64,000 bases of DNA from Bacillota bacterium (GTDB lineage: Bacteria > Bacillota > Clostridia > Lachnospirales > Lachnospiraceae). This document shows, one piece after another, positions 1 to 8,837 of this stretch; positions within the stretch are counted from its first letter, which is position 1; each line of letters starts with the position of its first letter. Location: the NCBI GenBank assembly GCA_023409835.1, contig JAEYQV010000130.1, forward strand, positions 36,533 to 100,532. The letters run 5' to 3'. The notes under the pieces are model-generated. The model was not told where the DNA came from and searched no databases. It saw only the letters and a list, made by a program, of their open reading frames with translations. The position numbers and the translations under genes are program-made.

Positions 1-367
1 ATCTAAGAATCCGTTCAAGAGATTTCTTAAGGGCTTATATGCCTTATATGGTATTACCGGATATTTAAGTGATGTACTATCTTATTCCAGACTGCTGGCA
101 CTTGGACTTGCAACTGGTGTTATCGGCAGCGTAATTAATAAAATGGCAGCGATGACCACCGGATTAGTACTGGGACCGTTGTTCTTTGCCATTGTGGTAA
201 TATTCGGTCACGCTTTAAATATTGCAATTAACGCCCTGGGTGCATATGTGCACACAAACCGTCTGCAATATGTAGAATTCTTTGGTAAGTTTTACGAGGG
301 AGGCGGACGTAGGTTCAATCCCTTCCACATGAATACAAAATATTACAAGATTAAGGAGAAAGATTAA
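1..367 (+). CDS. ntpI: V-type ATPase subunit I, C-terminal end (partial)
   Basis: The 5' end lies outside the window; the reading frame is open from base 2 to the TAA at 365-367. Subunit I is the membrane stator protein that forms the ion half-channels against the rotating K ring. The visible part contains the SYSRLLALGLATG stretch carrying the arginine that is conserved in this family, followed by hydrophobic helices and a short polar tail (FNPFHMNTKYYK). It ends one base before the subunit K start, so the two are translated together. Identification rests on this motif and on the following V-ATPase genes. Confidence 0.93.
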   Translation, partial: SKNPFKRFLKGLYALYGITGYLSDVLSYSRLLALGLATGVIGSVINKMAAMTTGLVLGPLFFAIVVIFGHALNIAINALGAYVHTNRLQYVEFFGKFYEGGGRRFNPFHMNTKYYKIKEKD

Positions 368-368
368 T

Positions 369-857
369 ATGAAATTTGATCAATTTGGTATTGTATTTGC
401 TTTAATTGGAGCTGTTTCAGCAGCATTATTTGCAGGTATTGGTTCAGCAAAGGGAGTCGGCATGGGTGGTGAGGCCGGCGCAGGAGTTGTTACAGAGGAT
501 CCTTCCAAGTTTGGTAAGGTTCTGATTCTACAGCTGTTACCCGGTACTCAGGGTATTTACGGCTTACTGATTGCCTTCATTACATTGTCTCAAATCGGCG
601 TATTAGGCGGAAGCAGTGATATCTCATTAGCAAAAGGTTTATTGTATCTGGCAGCATGCCTCCCGATGGCAGTAGTTGGTTATGCATCTGCAATTCGTCA
701 GGCACGCGCATCTGTAGCAAGTATGGGTATTTTGGCAAAAAGACCGGAGCAGTTCGGTAAAGCAATGATCTTCCCTGCAATGGTTGAGACCTATGCGATT
801 TTAGCTCTTCTTATTTCTATGCTGGCAGTGAATGGAGTTACCGGTTTAAATATTTAA
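369..857 (+). CDS. ntpK: V-type ATPase subunit K (rotor ring proteolipid)
   Basis: A 162-residue protein of four hydrophobic helices, the duplicated 16-kDa form of the membrane rotor subunit. The ion-binding glutamate is E140 in the PAMVETYAILALL helix. In addition L57, T60, Q61 (in LLPGTQG) and Q111 (in AIRQARAS) occupy the places of the sodium ligands L61, T64, Q65 and Q110 described for Enterococcus hirae NtpK, so a sodium-translocating ring is likely (inference from recalled alignment). The gene starts one base after ntpI and is followed closely by ntpE. Confidence 0.95.
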   Translation: MKFDQFGIVFALIGAVSAALFAGIGSAKGVGMGGEAGAGVVTEDPSKFGKVLILQLLPGTQGIYGLLIAFITLSQIGVLGGSSDISLAKGLLYLAACLPMAVVGYASAIRQARASVASMGILAKRPEQFGKAMIFPAMVETYAILALLISMLAVNGVTGLNI

Positions 858-875
858 CAGTTGGGAGAAAACGCT

Positions 876-1511
876 ATGACTGGATTAGATAAGATACTGA
901 ATGCGATTGAAGCGGAAGCAAAGCAATCTGCCCAGACTGTGATAAAACAGGCGGAGCTTGAAGCACAACAGCTTCTGGCGGCAGCAAAGGCAGAGGCTGA
1001 TAGCAAATGCGCTGACATCGCGAGTAAGTCCGAGATAGATGTAAAAGCAGTCTTAAGCCGTGCAGAATCGGCTGCCGCGTTGCAGGAAAAGAAGCTTCTA
1101 CTGGATGCAAAGCAGCAGATGATCAACAATATCATCACCGAAGCCAGGAATTCTCTGGCCGGATTACCGGAACAGAGCTATGTTGATGTTATTCTTAAGA
1201 TGGTAAAGAAATATGCCCACAACAAGCCCGGCAGGATTGTTTTCTCTACTGAGGATAAGAAGCGCCTTCCTTCAGATTTTGACAACAGACTTAAGGAAGC
1301 TTTAGCCGGAATAGATGGAGCATCTCTTACCATCTCAGAGGAAACGACAAAGATAGACGGCGGCTTCCTGCTCCTGTACGGTGACATTGAAGAGAACTGC
1401 TCTTTTGATGCACTGTTTGCAGCTGCAAAGGAAGAGCTGCAGGACAAGATTAATGCTTTTCTCTATACGGAGTCTGCCGAAGCAAAAAGCAGCAGTACGG
1501 CAAAGGCATGA
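876..1511 (+). CDS. ntpE: V-type ATPase subunit E (peripheral stalk)
   Basis: A 211-residue, strongly helical, Ala/Glu/Lys-rich protein typical of the peripheral stalk subunit E that ties the catalytic head to subunit I. I place the start at ATG 876 because GGGAG at 863-867 is correctly spaced from it; the in-frame TTG at 861 would put the ribosome binding site inside the gene. The N-terminal half is a long coiled coil and the C-terminal half carries the conserved segment TKIDGGFLLLYGDIEENCSF. It sits between K and C as in other bacterial V-ATPase operons. Confidence 0.93.
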   Translation: MTGLDKILNAIEAEAKQSAQTVIKQAELEAQQLLAAAKAEADSKCADIASKSEIDVKAVLSRAESAAALQEKKLLLDAKQQMINNIITEARNSLAGLPEQSYVDVILKMVKKYAHNKPGRIVFSTEDKKRLPSDFDNRLKEALAGIDGASLTISEETTKIDGGFLLLYGDIEENCSFDALFAAAKEELQDKINAFLYTESAEAKSSSTAKA

Positions 1512-1613
1512 TTGGTAAATTATTGAATAGCAAATATTGTGCCTGCAGAGTGAGAAAAGGAAGAATTTTCTTACACAACGTTTGCAGATTGAGAGAAAGG
1601 CGTGGTTATTTAT

Positions 1614-2582
1614 ATGACTGATAATCAATATATCTATGCAGTCGCACGAATCCGTTCCAAAGAGCTTCAGCTCCTTAACAAGAACGATATAGACCAGCTT
1701 CTGAACCTGAAAAGTGAGAGGGAGTGCCTGCGATATCTAGCCGATAAGGGCTGGGGCAGATCGGGAGATGAGACTGCCGATGCGCTTGTTATGGCGGAGA
1801 GGGAAAAGACCTGGGAGATCATAAATGAGCTGGTTGAGGATATGTCAATCTTCAATACCTTCCTATATGCCAACGACTTTCACAATGTCAAAGCGGCGAT
1901 CAAGCAGGTTTATACGAACTTAGATTTACCGGGTATCTATAATCAGAATGGAACCATAAAGCCTGAAGTCATTTATCATGCAGTAAAGGAACAGAACTTT
2001 TCCGAACTGCCGGAGTATATGAGAAGCAGTGCAGAGGAAGCCTTCCAGGTCCAGCTTCACACCGGCGACAGCCAGCTGTGTGATATCATACTGGATAAGG
2101 CAGCCCTGGAATTCATTTATAAGAAAAGTAAGGAATCCGGAAACGAGCTGCTGATTAATTATGCCGAGCTTAAGGTGGCTTCCGCTGATATCAATATTGC
2201 AATTCGAAGCATACGGACCGGTAAGGATCAGGTTTTTATGGAGCGGGCTCTGGCCGATTGCGCCAGCCTTAATATCCGGGAGCTGATCTCAGCTTGTTTG
2301 GACGGAGAAGAGGCTGCTTTAAATTACTTATCAACAACCGTTTATGCGGATGCGGTTCCGGCACTTAAGACCTCGTTCTCAGCCTTTGAACGCTGGTGCG
2401 ATAACCTGATCGTCCGACTGATTCGTCCGCAGAGATATAATCCCTTTACTGTTTCCCCGATTGCTGCATATATCCTGGCAAGAGAGAATGAGATCAAGAC
2501 AGTAAGGATTTTATTATCGGGTAAAAGAAACGAGATTTCGGAGGAAGCAATCCGGGAAAGAATGAGGGAAATGTATGTATAA
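1614..2582 (+). CDS. ntpC: V-type ATPase subunit C (central stalk connector)
   Basis: A 322-residue protein of the AC39/subunit d family, which couples the central stalk to the K ring. Start ATG 1614 (MTDNQYIYAVARIR) matches the usual beginning of the family; a GTG at 1602 is in frame but lies one base behind the purine-rich GAGAGAAAGG. The 102-base gap to ntpE is the longest in the operon and contains no obvious terminator. Its 3' end overlaps ntpF by 8 bases, suggesting translational coupling. Confidence 0.92.
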   Translation: MTDNQYIYAVARIRSKELQLLNKNDIDQLLNLKSERECLRYLADKGWGRSGDETADALVMAEREKTWEIINELVEDMSIFNTFLYANDFHNVKAAIKQVYTNLDLPGIYNQNGTIKPEVIYHAVKEQNFSELPEYMRSSAEEAFQVQLHTGDSQLCDIILDKAALEFIYKKSKESGNELLINYAELKVASADINIAIRSIRTGKDQVFMERALADCASLNIRELISACLDGEEAALNYLSTTVYADAVPALKTSFSAFERWCDNLIVRLIRPQRYNPFTVSPIAAYILARENEIKTVRILLSGKRNEISEEAIRERMREMYV

Positions 2583-2892
2583 GATTGCAGTAATGGGTGA
2601 TCGTGACAGCATTTACGGCTTTGCAGCCCTCGGACTTGACACATATCCGGTAGCGGATTCCGAGGAAGCGGCAAAGACCTTAAAGACTCTGGCAGACAGC
2701 CAGTACGCCGTCATCTATGTGACAGAAGCTTTGCAGGCTCGGATTGAAACAGAGATTGACAAGTATGTCAATGACGGACTTCCAGCCATTATACCGATAC
2801 CGGGAGTATCCGGTAATACAGGAATGGGGATAAGAAATGTTAAGAAATCGGTGGAACGGGCAGTAGGCTCTGATATCATTTTTAATACATGA
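2575..2892 (+). CDS. ntpF: V-type ATPase subunit F
   Basis: A 105-residue Rossmann-like protein (MYKIAVMGDRDSIYGFAALGLDTYPV) of the small central-stalk subunit F, which binds subunit D. It begins inside the end of ntpC (8-base overlap) and precedes ntpA, the standard order. The family motif IPIPGVSGNTGMG lies near residues 74-86. Length and sequence agree with the family and no anomaly was seen. Confidence 0.93.
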   Translation: MYKIAVMGDRDSIYGFAALGLDTYPVADSEEAAKTLKTLADSQYAVIYVTEALQARIETEIDKYVNDGLPAIIPIPGVSGNTGMGIRNVKKSVERAVGSDIIFNT

Positions 2893-2971
2893 TTGACAGC
2901 GATAATAAAGCTTTATAAGAATGCCGGTATCCGGCAGTGTTAGACGATATTATAAAAAGCAGGTGAATATT

Positions 2972-4735
2972 ATGAGCAAAGGCACCATAAAAAAAGTAGC
3001 CGGGCCGTTGGTAGTTGCGGAGGGAATGCGTGATGCGAACATGTTTGACGTGGTTCGTGTAAGCAGCCAGCGTCTGATTGGTGAAATTATTGAAATCCAT
3101 GGCGACCAGGCCTCCATACAGGTATATGAAGAGACCTCCGGACTTGGACCGGGAGAACCGGTGGAATCCACCGGCGCACCCTTAAGCGTGGAATTAGGAC
3201 CTGGCTTGATCGGCAGTATTTTTGACGGAATCCAGCGTCCGTTAGTGGATATTATGGAGGCAACCGGCACCAACCTTAAGCGCGGTGTTGAGATTCCCTC
3301 TCTGAACAGAGAGAAGAAATGGCATTTTGTACCCGTAATGAAAGCCGGTGATGCAGTGGAGGAAGGAGACATCATCGGAGCTGTTGCGGAGACAGACATT
3401 GTTACACAGAAAATCATGGTACCGAAAGGTATTAAGGGAATCTTAACCTCCATTCAGGAAGGAGATTATACCGTTACGGAAGCAATAGCCACCGTGGAAA
3501 AGGCGGATGGCACCATAGAAGAGCTGAAGCTGATGCAGAAGTGGCCGGTTCGTATCGGCAGACCCTATAAACAGAAGCTGTCTCCGGACAAGCCCCTGGT
3601 AACCGGCCAGCGCGTTATCGATACCCTGTTCCCGATTGCAAAGGGTGGTGTTGCTGCAGTTCCGGGACCCTTCGGAAGCGGGAAGACGGTAGTTCAGCAT
3701 CAGCTGGCGAAATGGGCAGAAGCGGATATCGTGGTTTATATCGGCTGCGGTGAGCGCGGTAACGAGATGACCGACGTATTAAATGAATTTCCGGAGCTGA
3801 AGGACCCTAAGACCGGTAAGTCCCTGATGGAACGTACGGTCCTGATTGCAAACACCTCCGATATGCCCGTGGCAGCCCGTGAGGCTTCCATCTATGTCGG
3901 AATCACCATAGCCGAATATTTCCGTGATATGGGCTTCTCCGTAGCATTGATGGCGGACTCCACCTCCCGTTGGGCAGAAGCACTTCGTGAGATGTCGGGA
4001 CGTCTGGAGGAGATGCCCGGTGAAGAGGGTTATCCCGCATATCTTTCCAGCCGCTTAGCACAGTTCTATGAGAGAGCAGGAAGAGTAATCTCCTTAGGTA
4101 AGGAGGGCAGAGAGGGTGCATTATCCGCCATCGGTGCGGTATCACCTCCGGGCGGAGATATCTCCGAGCCCGTATCCCAGGCAACCTTACGTATCGTAAA
4201 GGTATTCTGGAGTCTGGATGCCAATCTGGCTTACCGGAGACATTTCCCTGCCATCAACTGGCTGACCAGCTATTCCCTATATAATATGGGTAAGTGGTTT
4301 AATAATAACGTAAATGAGAAATGGATGGAATACAGGGATCGTCTGATGAAGCTCTTAAATGATGAAGCTGAGCTGGACGAGATCGTTAAGCTGGTCGGTA
4401 TGGATGCTTTATCCGCTCCTGACCGTCTGAAGTTAGAGGCTGCCCGGTCCATCCGTGAGGACTTCCTTCACCAGGATGCGTTCCATGAGGTAGATACCTA
4501 TACCGAACTGGAGAAGCAGTACCTGATGATGGAGCTGGTATTAACCTATTATGATTTGGCACTGCAGAGCCTGGGCAACGGAGTCTTAATCGATGCTCTG
4601 GTTAAATTACCGATCAGAGAACGGATCGGCCGGTTTAAGTATATCTCCAAGGATAGGCTCCATGAGGAATACGATGCGATTGTGCTCACCCTGAATAGGG
4701 AAATCAATGACTTAGTACAGAAGGAGGAAGCCTAA
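2972..4735 (+). CDS. ntpA: V-type ATPase catalytic subunit A
   Basis: The 587-residue catalytic subunit that hydrolyses ATP. The P-loop GPFGSGKT is at about residues 232-239, with the family's non-homologous insertion region before it and SMERTVLIANTSDMPVAAREAS-type sequence after it. The start is ATG 2972 with AGGTGA at 2961-2966; an in-frame ATG at 2921 would add 17 non-conserved residues. The stop overlaps the ATG of ntpB by one base (TAATG), and an AAGGAGG just upstream serves the B subunit, so A and B are made in step. Confidence 0.97.
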   Translation: MSKGTIKKVAGPLVVAEGMRDANMFDVVRVSSQRLIGEIIEIHGDQASIQVYEETSGLGPGEPVESTGAPLSVELGPGLIGSIFDGIQRPLVDIMEATGTNLKRGVEIPSLNREKKWHFVPVMKAGDAVEEGDIIGAVAETDIVTQKIMVPKGIKGILTSIQEGDYTVTEAIATVEKADGTIEELKLMQKWPVRIGRPYKQKLSPDKPLVTGQRVIDTLFPIAKGGVAAVPGPFGSGKTVVQHQLAKWAEADIVVYIGCGERGNEMTDVLNEFPELKDPKTGKSLMERTVLIANTSDMPVAAREASIYVGITIAEYFRDMGFSVALMADSTSRWAEALREMSGRLEEMPGEEGYPAYLSSRLAQFYERAGRVISLGKEGREGALSAIGAVSPPGGDISEPVSQATLRIVKVFWSLDANLAYRRHFPAINWLTSYSLYNMGKWFNNNVNEKWMEYRDRLMKLLNDEAELDEIVKLVGMDALSAPDRLKLEAARSIREDFLHQDAFHEVDTYTELEKQYLMMELVLTYYDLALQSLGNGVLIDALVKLPIRERIGRFKYISKDRLHEEYDAIVLTLNREINDLVQKEEA

Positions 4736-6108
4736 TGCCAAAGGAATATAGAACAATACAAGAGGTTGCAGGTCCTCTGATGCTGGTACAGGGAGTTGAA
4801 AACGTAGCCTTTGACGAACTGGCGGAGATTGAGCTGGCGAATGGCGATAAGCGGCGCTGCAGAGTCCTGGAGATCGACGGCAGCAATGCGCTGGTGCAGC
4901 TCTTTGAAAGCTCTGCCGGTATCAATCTTTCCAACAGCAAGGTACGTTTCTTGGGCAGAAGCATGGAGCTGGGTGTATCCGAGGATATGTTAAGCCGTGT
5001 ATTTGACGGTCTGGGACGTCCGATCGACGGCGGCCCGGAGATCTTGCCTGAGAAGCGTCTCGATATCGCCGGACTTCCGATGAATCCGGCAGCCAGAAAT
5101 TATCCACAGGAATTCATCCAGACAGGTGTATCGGCAATTGATGGTCTGAATACCCTGGTTCGCGGACAGAAGCTTCCGATCTTCTCGGCCAGCGGTCTGC
5201 CCCATGCGGAGCTGGCAGCACAGATTGCACGTCAGGCTAAGGTGCGGGGAACCACAGAGCCCTTTGCGGTTGTATTTGCTGCGATGGGTATTACCTTCGA
5301 GGAAGCGAACTTCTTCACAGAGTCTTTCCGTGAAACCGGTGCAATTGACCGTACGGTAATGTTCATCAACCTGGCGAATGACCCGGCAGTAGAACGTATC
5401 TCCACCCCCCGAATGGCATTGACTGCCGCAGAATATTTAGCTTTTGAAAAGGATATGCATGTACTGGTTATCCTTACCGATATTACGAACTATGCAGATT
5501 CTTTACGTGAGGTATCGGCTGCCCGGAAGGAAGTACCCGGCCGCCGCGGATACCCCGGATATATGTATACGGACCTGGCTTCCCTGTATGAGAGAGCAGG
5601 ACGTAAGAAGGGCAAGGCAGGAAGTATCACTATGATCCCCATCCTGTCCATGCCGGAGGATGATAAGACCCATCCGATTCCGGACTTAACCGGATATATC
5701 ACAGAGGGTCAGATTATCTTAAGCCGTGATCTTTACCGTCAGGGCATCAAGCCTCCGATTGACGTTCTTCCCTCCCTGTCCCGTCTGAAGGATAAGGGTA
5801 TCGGTGAAGGCAAAACCAGAAGAGACCATGCCAATACGATGAATCAGATCTTTGCCGCTTATGCAAGAGGTAAGGAAGCGAAGGAGCTGATGGTGGTTCT
5901 TGGTGAAGCGGCATTAACGGATATTGATAAGCTGTATGCGAAGTTTTCGGATGCCTTTGAGAAGGAATATGTATCCCAGGGTTATACAACCAATCGTGAT
6001 ATCGAAGAGACCTTAAATCTTGGCTGGAAGCTGTTATCCATTCTTCCGAGAACGGAGCTGAAGAGAATCAAGGATGAGCTGTTAGACGAATATTACGGCA
6101 AACAGTAG
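4735..6108 (+). CDS. ntpB: V-type ATPase subunit B
   Basis: The 457-residue non-catalytic nucleotide-binding subunit that alternates with A in the catalytic hexamer. It has the expected TGVSAIDGLNTLVRGQKLPIFSASG region, which replaces a true P-loop, and the conserved SLYERAGR and YMYTDLASL segments. It overlaps ntpA by one base and is followed 14 bases later by ntpD. No truncation or unusual residue was noticed. Confidence 0.97.
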   Translation: MPKEYRTIQEVAGPLMLVQGVENVAFDELAEIELANGDKRRCRVLEIDGSNALVQLFESSAGINLSNSKVRFLGRSMELGVSEDMLSRVFDGLGRPIDGGPEILPEKRLDIAGLPMNPAARNYPQEFIQTGVSAIDGLNTLVRGQKLPIFSASGLPHAELAAQIARQAKVRGTTEPFAVVFAAMGITFEEANFFTESFRETGAIDRTVMFINLANDPAVERISTPRMALTAAEYLAFEKDMHVLVILTDITNYADSLREVSAARKEVPGRRGYPGYMYTDLASLYERAGRKKGKAGSITMIPILSMPEDDKTHPIPDLTGYITEGQIILSRDLYRQGIKPPIDVLPSLSRLKDKGIGEGKTRRDHANTMNQIFAAYARGKEAKELMVVLGEAALTDIDKLYAKFSDAFEKEYVSQGYTTNRDIEETLNLGWKLLSILPRTELKRIKDELLDEYYGKQ

Positions 6109-6122
6109 AGGGGGACTTAACA

Positions 6123-6800
6123 TTGGCTAAGACACAGGTTAATCCTACCAGAATGGAGCTGACAAAGCTTAAGAAAAAGCTTGCCACAGCAACCCGCGGA
6201 CATAAGCTGTTAAAGGATAAGCGGGATGAGCTGATGAGACAGTTTCTCGATATGGTCCGTGAGAATAAAGTTCTGAGAGAAAAGGTAGAGGCCGGAATTA
6301 AGGCTGCAAATAAGAACTTTCTTCTGGCCAGATCGGCTATGGCCGATGAGGTCATTAACGTATCACTGATGGCGCCCAGACAGGAGGTATATCTGGAGGC
6401 TGCCACGCGTAATGTTATGAGCGTAGATATTCCGGAGTTCGAGTACAAAACGAAGACACCGGATGAGCACGATATCTATCCCTATGGCTTTGCCTTTACC
6501 TCCAGTGATCTGGATGATGCGGTAAAATCCCTTCAGGATATTCTGCCGGATATGCTCCGTCTTGCTGAGGTTGAGAAATCCTGTCAGCTGCTGGCGGCGG
6601 AGATTGAGAAGACCAGACGTCGTGTAAATGCACTGGAGCATGTCATGATCCCGGAGATGAAGGAGAAGATTAAATTCATCGTCATGAAGCTGGATGAGAA
6701 TGAACGAAGCACTCAGATCCGCTTAATGAAGGTGAAGGATATGATGCTGGAGCAGGCTCACCATTATAAGGAGCGATACCAGGGCTCCACAGAGAGTTAG
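6123..6800 (+). CDS. ntpD: V-type ATPase subunit D (central rotor shaft)
   Basis: A 225-residue helical protein, the rotor axle inside the A3B3 head. It begins with the family signature VNPTRMELTKLKKKL and ends in a second long helix (MKDMMLEQAHHYKERY-like). The start is TTG at 6123, preceded by GAGGGGGA at 6108-6115; no ATG fits the conserved N terminus. This is the last gene of the operon, and the 338-base gap that follows contains a strong hairpin terminator. Confidence 0.95.
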   Translation: MAKTQVNPTRMELTKLKKKLATATRGHKLLKDKRDELMRQFLDMVRENKVLREKVEAGIKAANKNFLLARSAMADEVINVSLMAPRQEVYLEAATRNVMSVDIPEFEYKTKTPDEHDIYPYGFAFTSSDLDDAVKSLQDILPDMLRLAEVEKSCQLLAAEIEKTRRRVNALEHVMIPEMKEKIKFIVMKLDENERSTQIRLMKVKDMMLEQAHHYKERYQGSTES

Positions 6801-6885
6801 CAGGTTAGTAAGACCGGCACATAAACTCACGATAAGAAGTTCACCATAAGAAGATGGGCCCATTTTTTAACAAAAGCATGGGCTG

Positions 6886-6930
6886 AAACCGGATTGTCTG
6901 CCTGTGGCAGTCAACCGCTAATAAGAAAAG
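6886..6930 (-). repeat. Terminator-associated palindromic element, copy A
   Basis: Read on the minus strand this begins at the T-rich tail of the hairpin at 6928-6969. It runs TTATTAGCGGTTGACTGCC, then ACA, then GGCAGACAATCCGGTTT. It is nearly identical to copy B at 16451. The arms GACTGCC and GGCAGAC-type sequence can pair. It is one of about ten related copies in the window. Confidence 0.75.
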
Positions 6931-6969
6931 GAAGGGAGTCTTGCAGCTAAAGTCAAGGCTCCCTTCCTT
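6928..6969. terminator. Bidirectional Rho-independent terminator after the V-ATPase operon
   Basis: AAGGAAGGGAG (6928-6938) pairs perfectly with CTCCCTTCCTT (6959-6969). The stem extends through a T-G wobble and CTTG/CAAG to give about 16 pairs and a 10-base loop. A-rich sequence on the left gives a U-tract on the minus strand; on the plus strand TTGTTAT follows. The rest of the gap 6801-7138 holds copy A of the palindromic element and the promoter of the next gene. Confidence 0.85.
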
Positions 6970-7025
6970 GTTATCGCAAAAGTGCTGTAACTCTTAAAGA
7001 GATATTTCGTTCCTCTCGGATATGC

Positions 7026-7054
7026 TTGACGAAGGTTACACAAACCTTTAAACT
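7026..7054 (+). promoter_or_regulatory. Promoter with palindromic spacer before the Crp/Fnr gene
   Basis: TTGACG (7026-7031) and TAAACT (7049-7054) are separated by exactly 17 bases. That spacer, AAGGTTACACAAACCTT, is itself a 6-5-6 inverted repeat. A second looser dyad, TAATGAAT with ATTCATTA, lies downstream at about 7054-7096. The arrangement suggests a repressor or autoregulatory site placed inside the promoter. Confidence 0.6.
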
Positions 7055-7138
7055 AATGAATCATAGAGGAATGACAATCGTTTAATCATTCATTATTCGA
7101 TACAAGGAAATGTACATAAATGATAAAAGAGGTGGAAT

Positions 7139-7858
7139 ATGGAGACTAGTTGCCATTGTGATGGATGTGAAGATAGGCTGTGCATGCACAAGATACCGAT
7201 TTTGTCATCGCTGAGTAAAGAAGATCTTGTAAAAATCTCAGCCATGATTACTCATCACATATTCAAAAAGGGGGAAATCCTGCTGCGCGAGGGTGACCGT
7301 ACGGATTATATTGTCATAATCCATGAGGGCAGCGCCAAAGCATATAAGACAACAGCTGACGGAAGAGAGCAGATATTGTATGTATTTACGGAGGGGGATT
7401 TCTTCGGGGAGCAGAATTTGTTCCGAAACAATGAAGCCACCTATACTGTGGAAGCCTTGCAAACCTTAAAAACCTGCCATTTATCAAAGGCTCAGTTTGA
7501 GCAGCTGCTGTATCATTACCCCGGAATAGCGTTAAAGATCATTGATGAGTTGGGGAGCCGTATGACGAGGCTGGAGACAGCTTTGCAGAGCATGGGAGTT
7601 CGCAATGTGGATAACAGAATTGGTGGTATATTATTGGAATTTGCAGCTAAGTACGGTTCGGAGGAACCGGCCGGAACAATCATACGCCTGCCGCTCAGCC
7701 GGGAAGGAATCGCTAACTATCTTGGGGTAGCCAGGGAAACGGTCAGCAGAAAGTTAAGCCAGCTGGAGAATGAGGGAATCATACTATCACGGAGCAATAA
7801 AGAGATTATCATTCTAAATCACGGTGCTTTGCTGAATTTAGCTGGAGACACTGTGTAA
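7139..7858 (+). CDS. Crp/Fnr-family transcriptional regulator
   Basis: A 239-residue regulator with an N-terminal cyclic-nucleotide-binding-like beta domain (about 25-145), a dimerisation helix, and a C-terminal winged helix-turn-helix (SREGIANYLGVARETVSRKLSQLE, broken here at residues near 185-210). The N terminus carries four cysteines at 5, 7, 10 and 15 (CHCDGCEDRLC), which could hold an Fe-S cluster or sense redox state as in FNR-type proteins (inference). It is followed 93 bases later by rubrerythrin, in keeping with oxygen or nitrosative stress control. Specific ligand and targets are unknown. Confidence 0.88.
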   Translation: METSCHCDGCEDRLCMHKIPILSSLSKEDLVKISAMITHHIFKKGEILLREGDRTDYIVIIHEGSAKAYKTTADGREQILYVFTEGDFFGEQNLFRNNEATYTVEALQTLKTCHLSKAQFEQLLYHYPGIALKIIDELGSRMTRLETALQSMGVRNVDNRIGGILLEFAAKYGSEEPAGTIIRLPLSREGIANYLGVARETVSRKLSQLENEGIILSRSNKEIIILNHGALLNLAGDTV

Positions 7859-7951
7859 ATAGCGCACAGAGTATTTGGACTTTTTCTTTATCTTTTGTAA
7901 TACACCTCCTGTTTTGGGGAATACTGATAAAAAACATTTGGAGGTATCACT

Positions 7952-8551
7952 ATGGCAGTTGATTTTAAGAATAGCCAGACGAAAGATAATCTGATGAGAG
8001 CCTTTGCAGGGGAAAGCCAGGCAAGAAACCGTTATACCTTTGCTGCATCCCAGGCGAAGAAGGTACACCAGCATGTGATTGAGTATGTTTTTAAATTTAC
8101 CGCGGATCAGGAGAAGGAGCACGCCGAGATTTTTTATCATCATCTTAAGGAGCTGTCAGGTGAAAATATACTTGTGGACGGGGCATATCCGGTAGATATA
8201 TCAGATAATCTGATCGATCTGCTGCGTAGGGCCCAACATAACGAATATGAGGAATATGACCCGATATATAAACAGTTTGGGGATATTGCCAAGGTAGAAG
8301 GATTTCCCAAAATAGCAGCCAGCTTCCATATGATTGCAGGAATTGAGAAGACCCATGGGGATCGCTTTGCCAGGTTTGCACAGATGCTGGAGGAGAATAA
8401 GCTGTATGTTTCGGAGGTGGAAACCGGCTGGCTCTGTTTGAACTGCGGATATGTCCATTGGGGCAAGGAAGCACTGAAGGAGTGTCCGGTATGTCACCAT
8501 GATCAGGGATATTTCATCCGGGTCGAGCTGGCACCCTTCCAAAATGCATAA
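7952..8551 (+). CDS. rbr: Rubrerythrin
   Basis: A 199-residue non-haem iron peroxidase of anaerobes that reduces hydrogen peroxide using electrons from rubredoxin or NADH systems. The ferritin-like diiron domain occupies residues 1-145, with the iron-ligand helices EsqARNRY, ADQEKEHAE and the GIEKTHGDRF region. The C-terminal rubredoxin-like domain carries CLNCG and CPVCHHDQ. A GGAGGT ribosome binding site lies before ATG 7952. It probably shares control with the upstream Crp/Fnr gene. Confidence 0.95.
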   Translation: MAVDFKNSQTKDNLMRAFAGESQARNRYTFAASQAKKVHQHVIEYVFKFTADQEKEHAEIFYHHLKELSGENILVDGAYPVDISDNLIDLLRRAQHNEYEEYDPIYKQFGDIAKVEGFPKIAASFHMIAGIEKTHGDRFARFAQMLEENKLYVSEVETGWLCLNCGYVHWGKEALKECPVCHHDQGYFIRVELAPFQNA

Positions 8552-8572
8552 AAGAACACAGAAATAACATGG

Positions 8573-8627
8573 AATCCGGACTACAGAGGCTGATTGCATA
8601 ACTTCGATCAGCCTCTAAGCCCGGATT
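8573..8627. terminator. Two-level hairpin after rubrerythrin
   Basis: An outer stem AATCCGG (8573-8579) / CCGGATT (8621-8627) encloses an inner stem AGAGGCTGAT (8585-8594) / ATCAGCCTCT (8607-8616). The inner 10-bp stem is perfect. The following sequence is only weakly T-rich (ATTACAT), so termination efficiency is uncertain. Confidence 0.6.
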
Positions 8628-8712
8628 ATTACATGCCATATATTATGAGTTCATGCGAAACACTGATATAGTAATAGATACTATATAACATAGAAAAATA
8701 TACTATAACATA

Positions 8713-8766
8713 TTGACATCAGGTCTCTATCGATTTATAATAAATTCAAACCGGTGCTTGCACCGG
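8713..8766 (+). promoter_or_regulatory. Consensus promoter with a hairpin at the transcription start
   Basis: TTGACA (8713-8718) and TATAAT (8736-8741) are both perfect and 17 bases apart. The likely start site is near 8748. It is followed at once by CCGGTG-CTTG-CACCGG (8751-8766), a 6-bp hairpin that could be an operator or a 5' stabilising stem. It drives the FMN oxidoreductase gene at 8838. Confidence 0.8.
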
Positions 8767-8837
8767 ATTCCTTTAGATTAATACTTTGATTATCAAAATA
8801 CATTTTTGTTACGTAAGAGTACAGTATAAGGAGAGAG

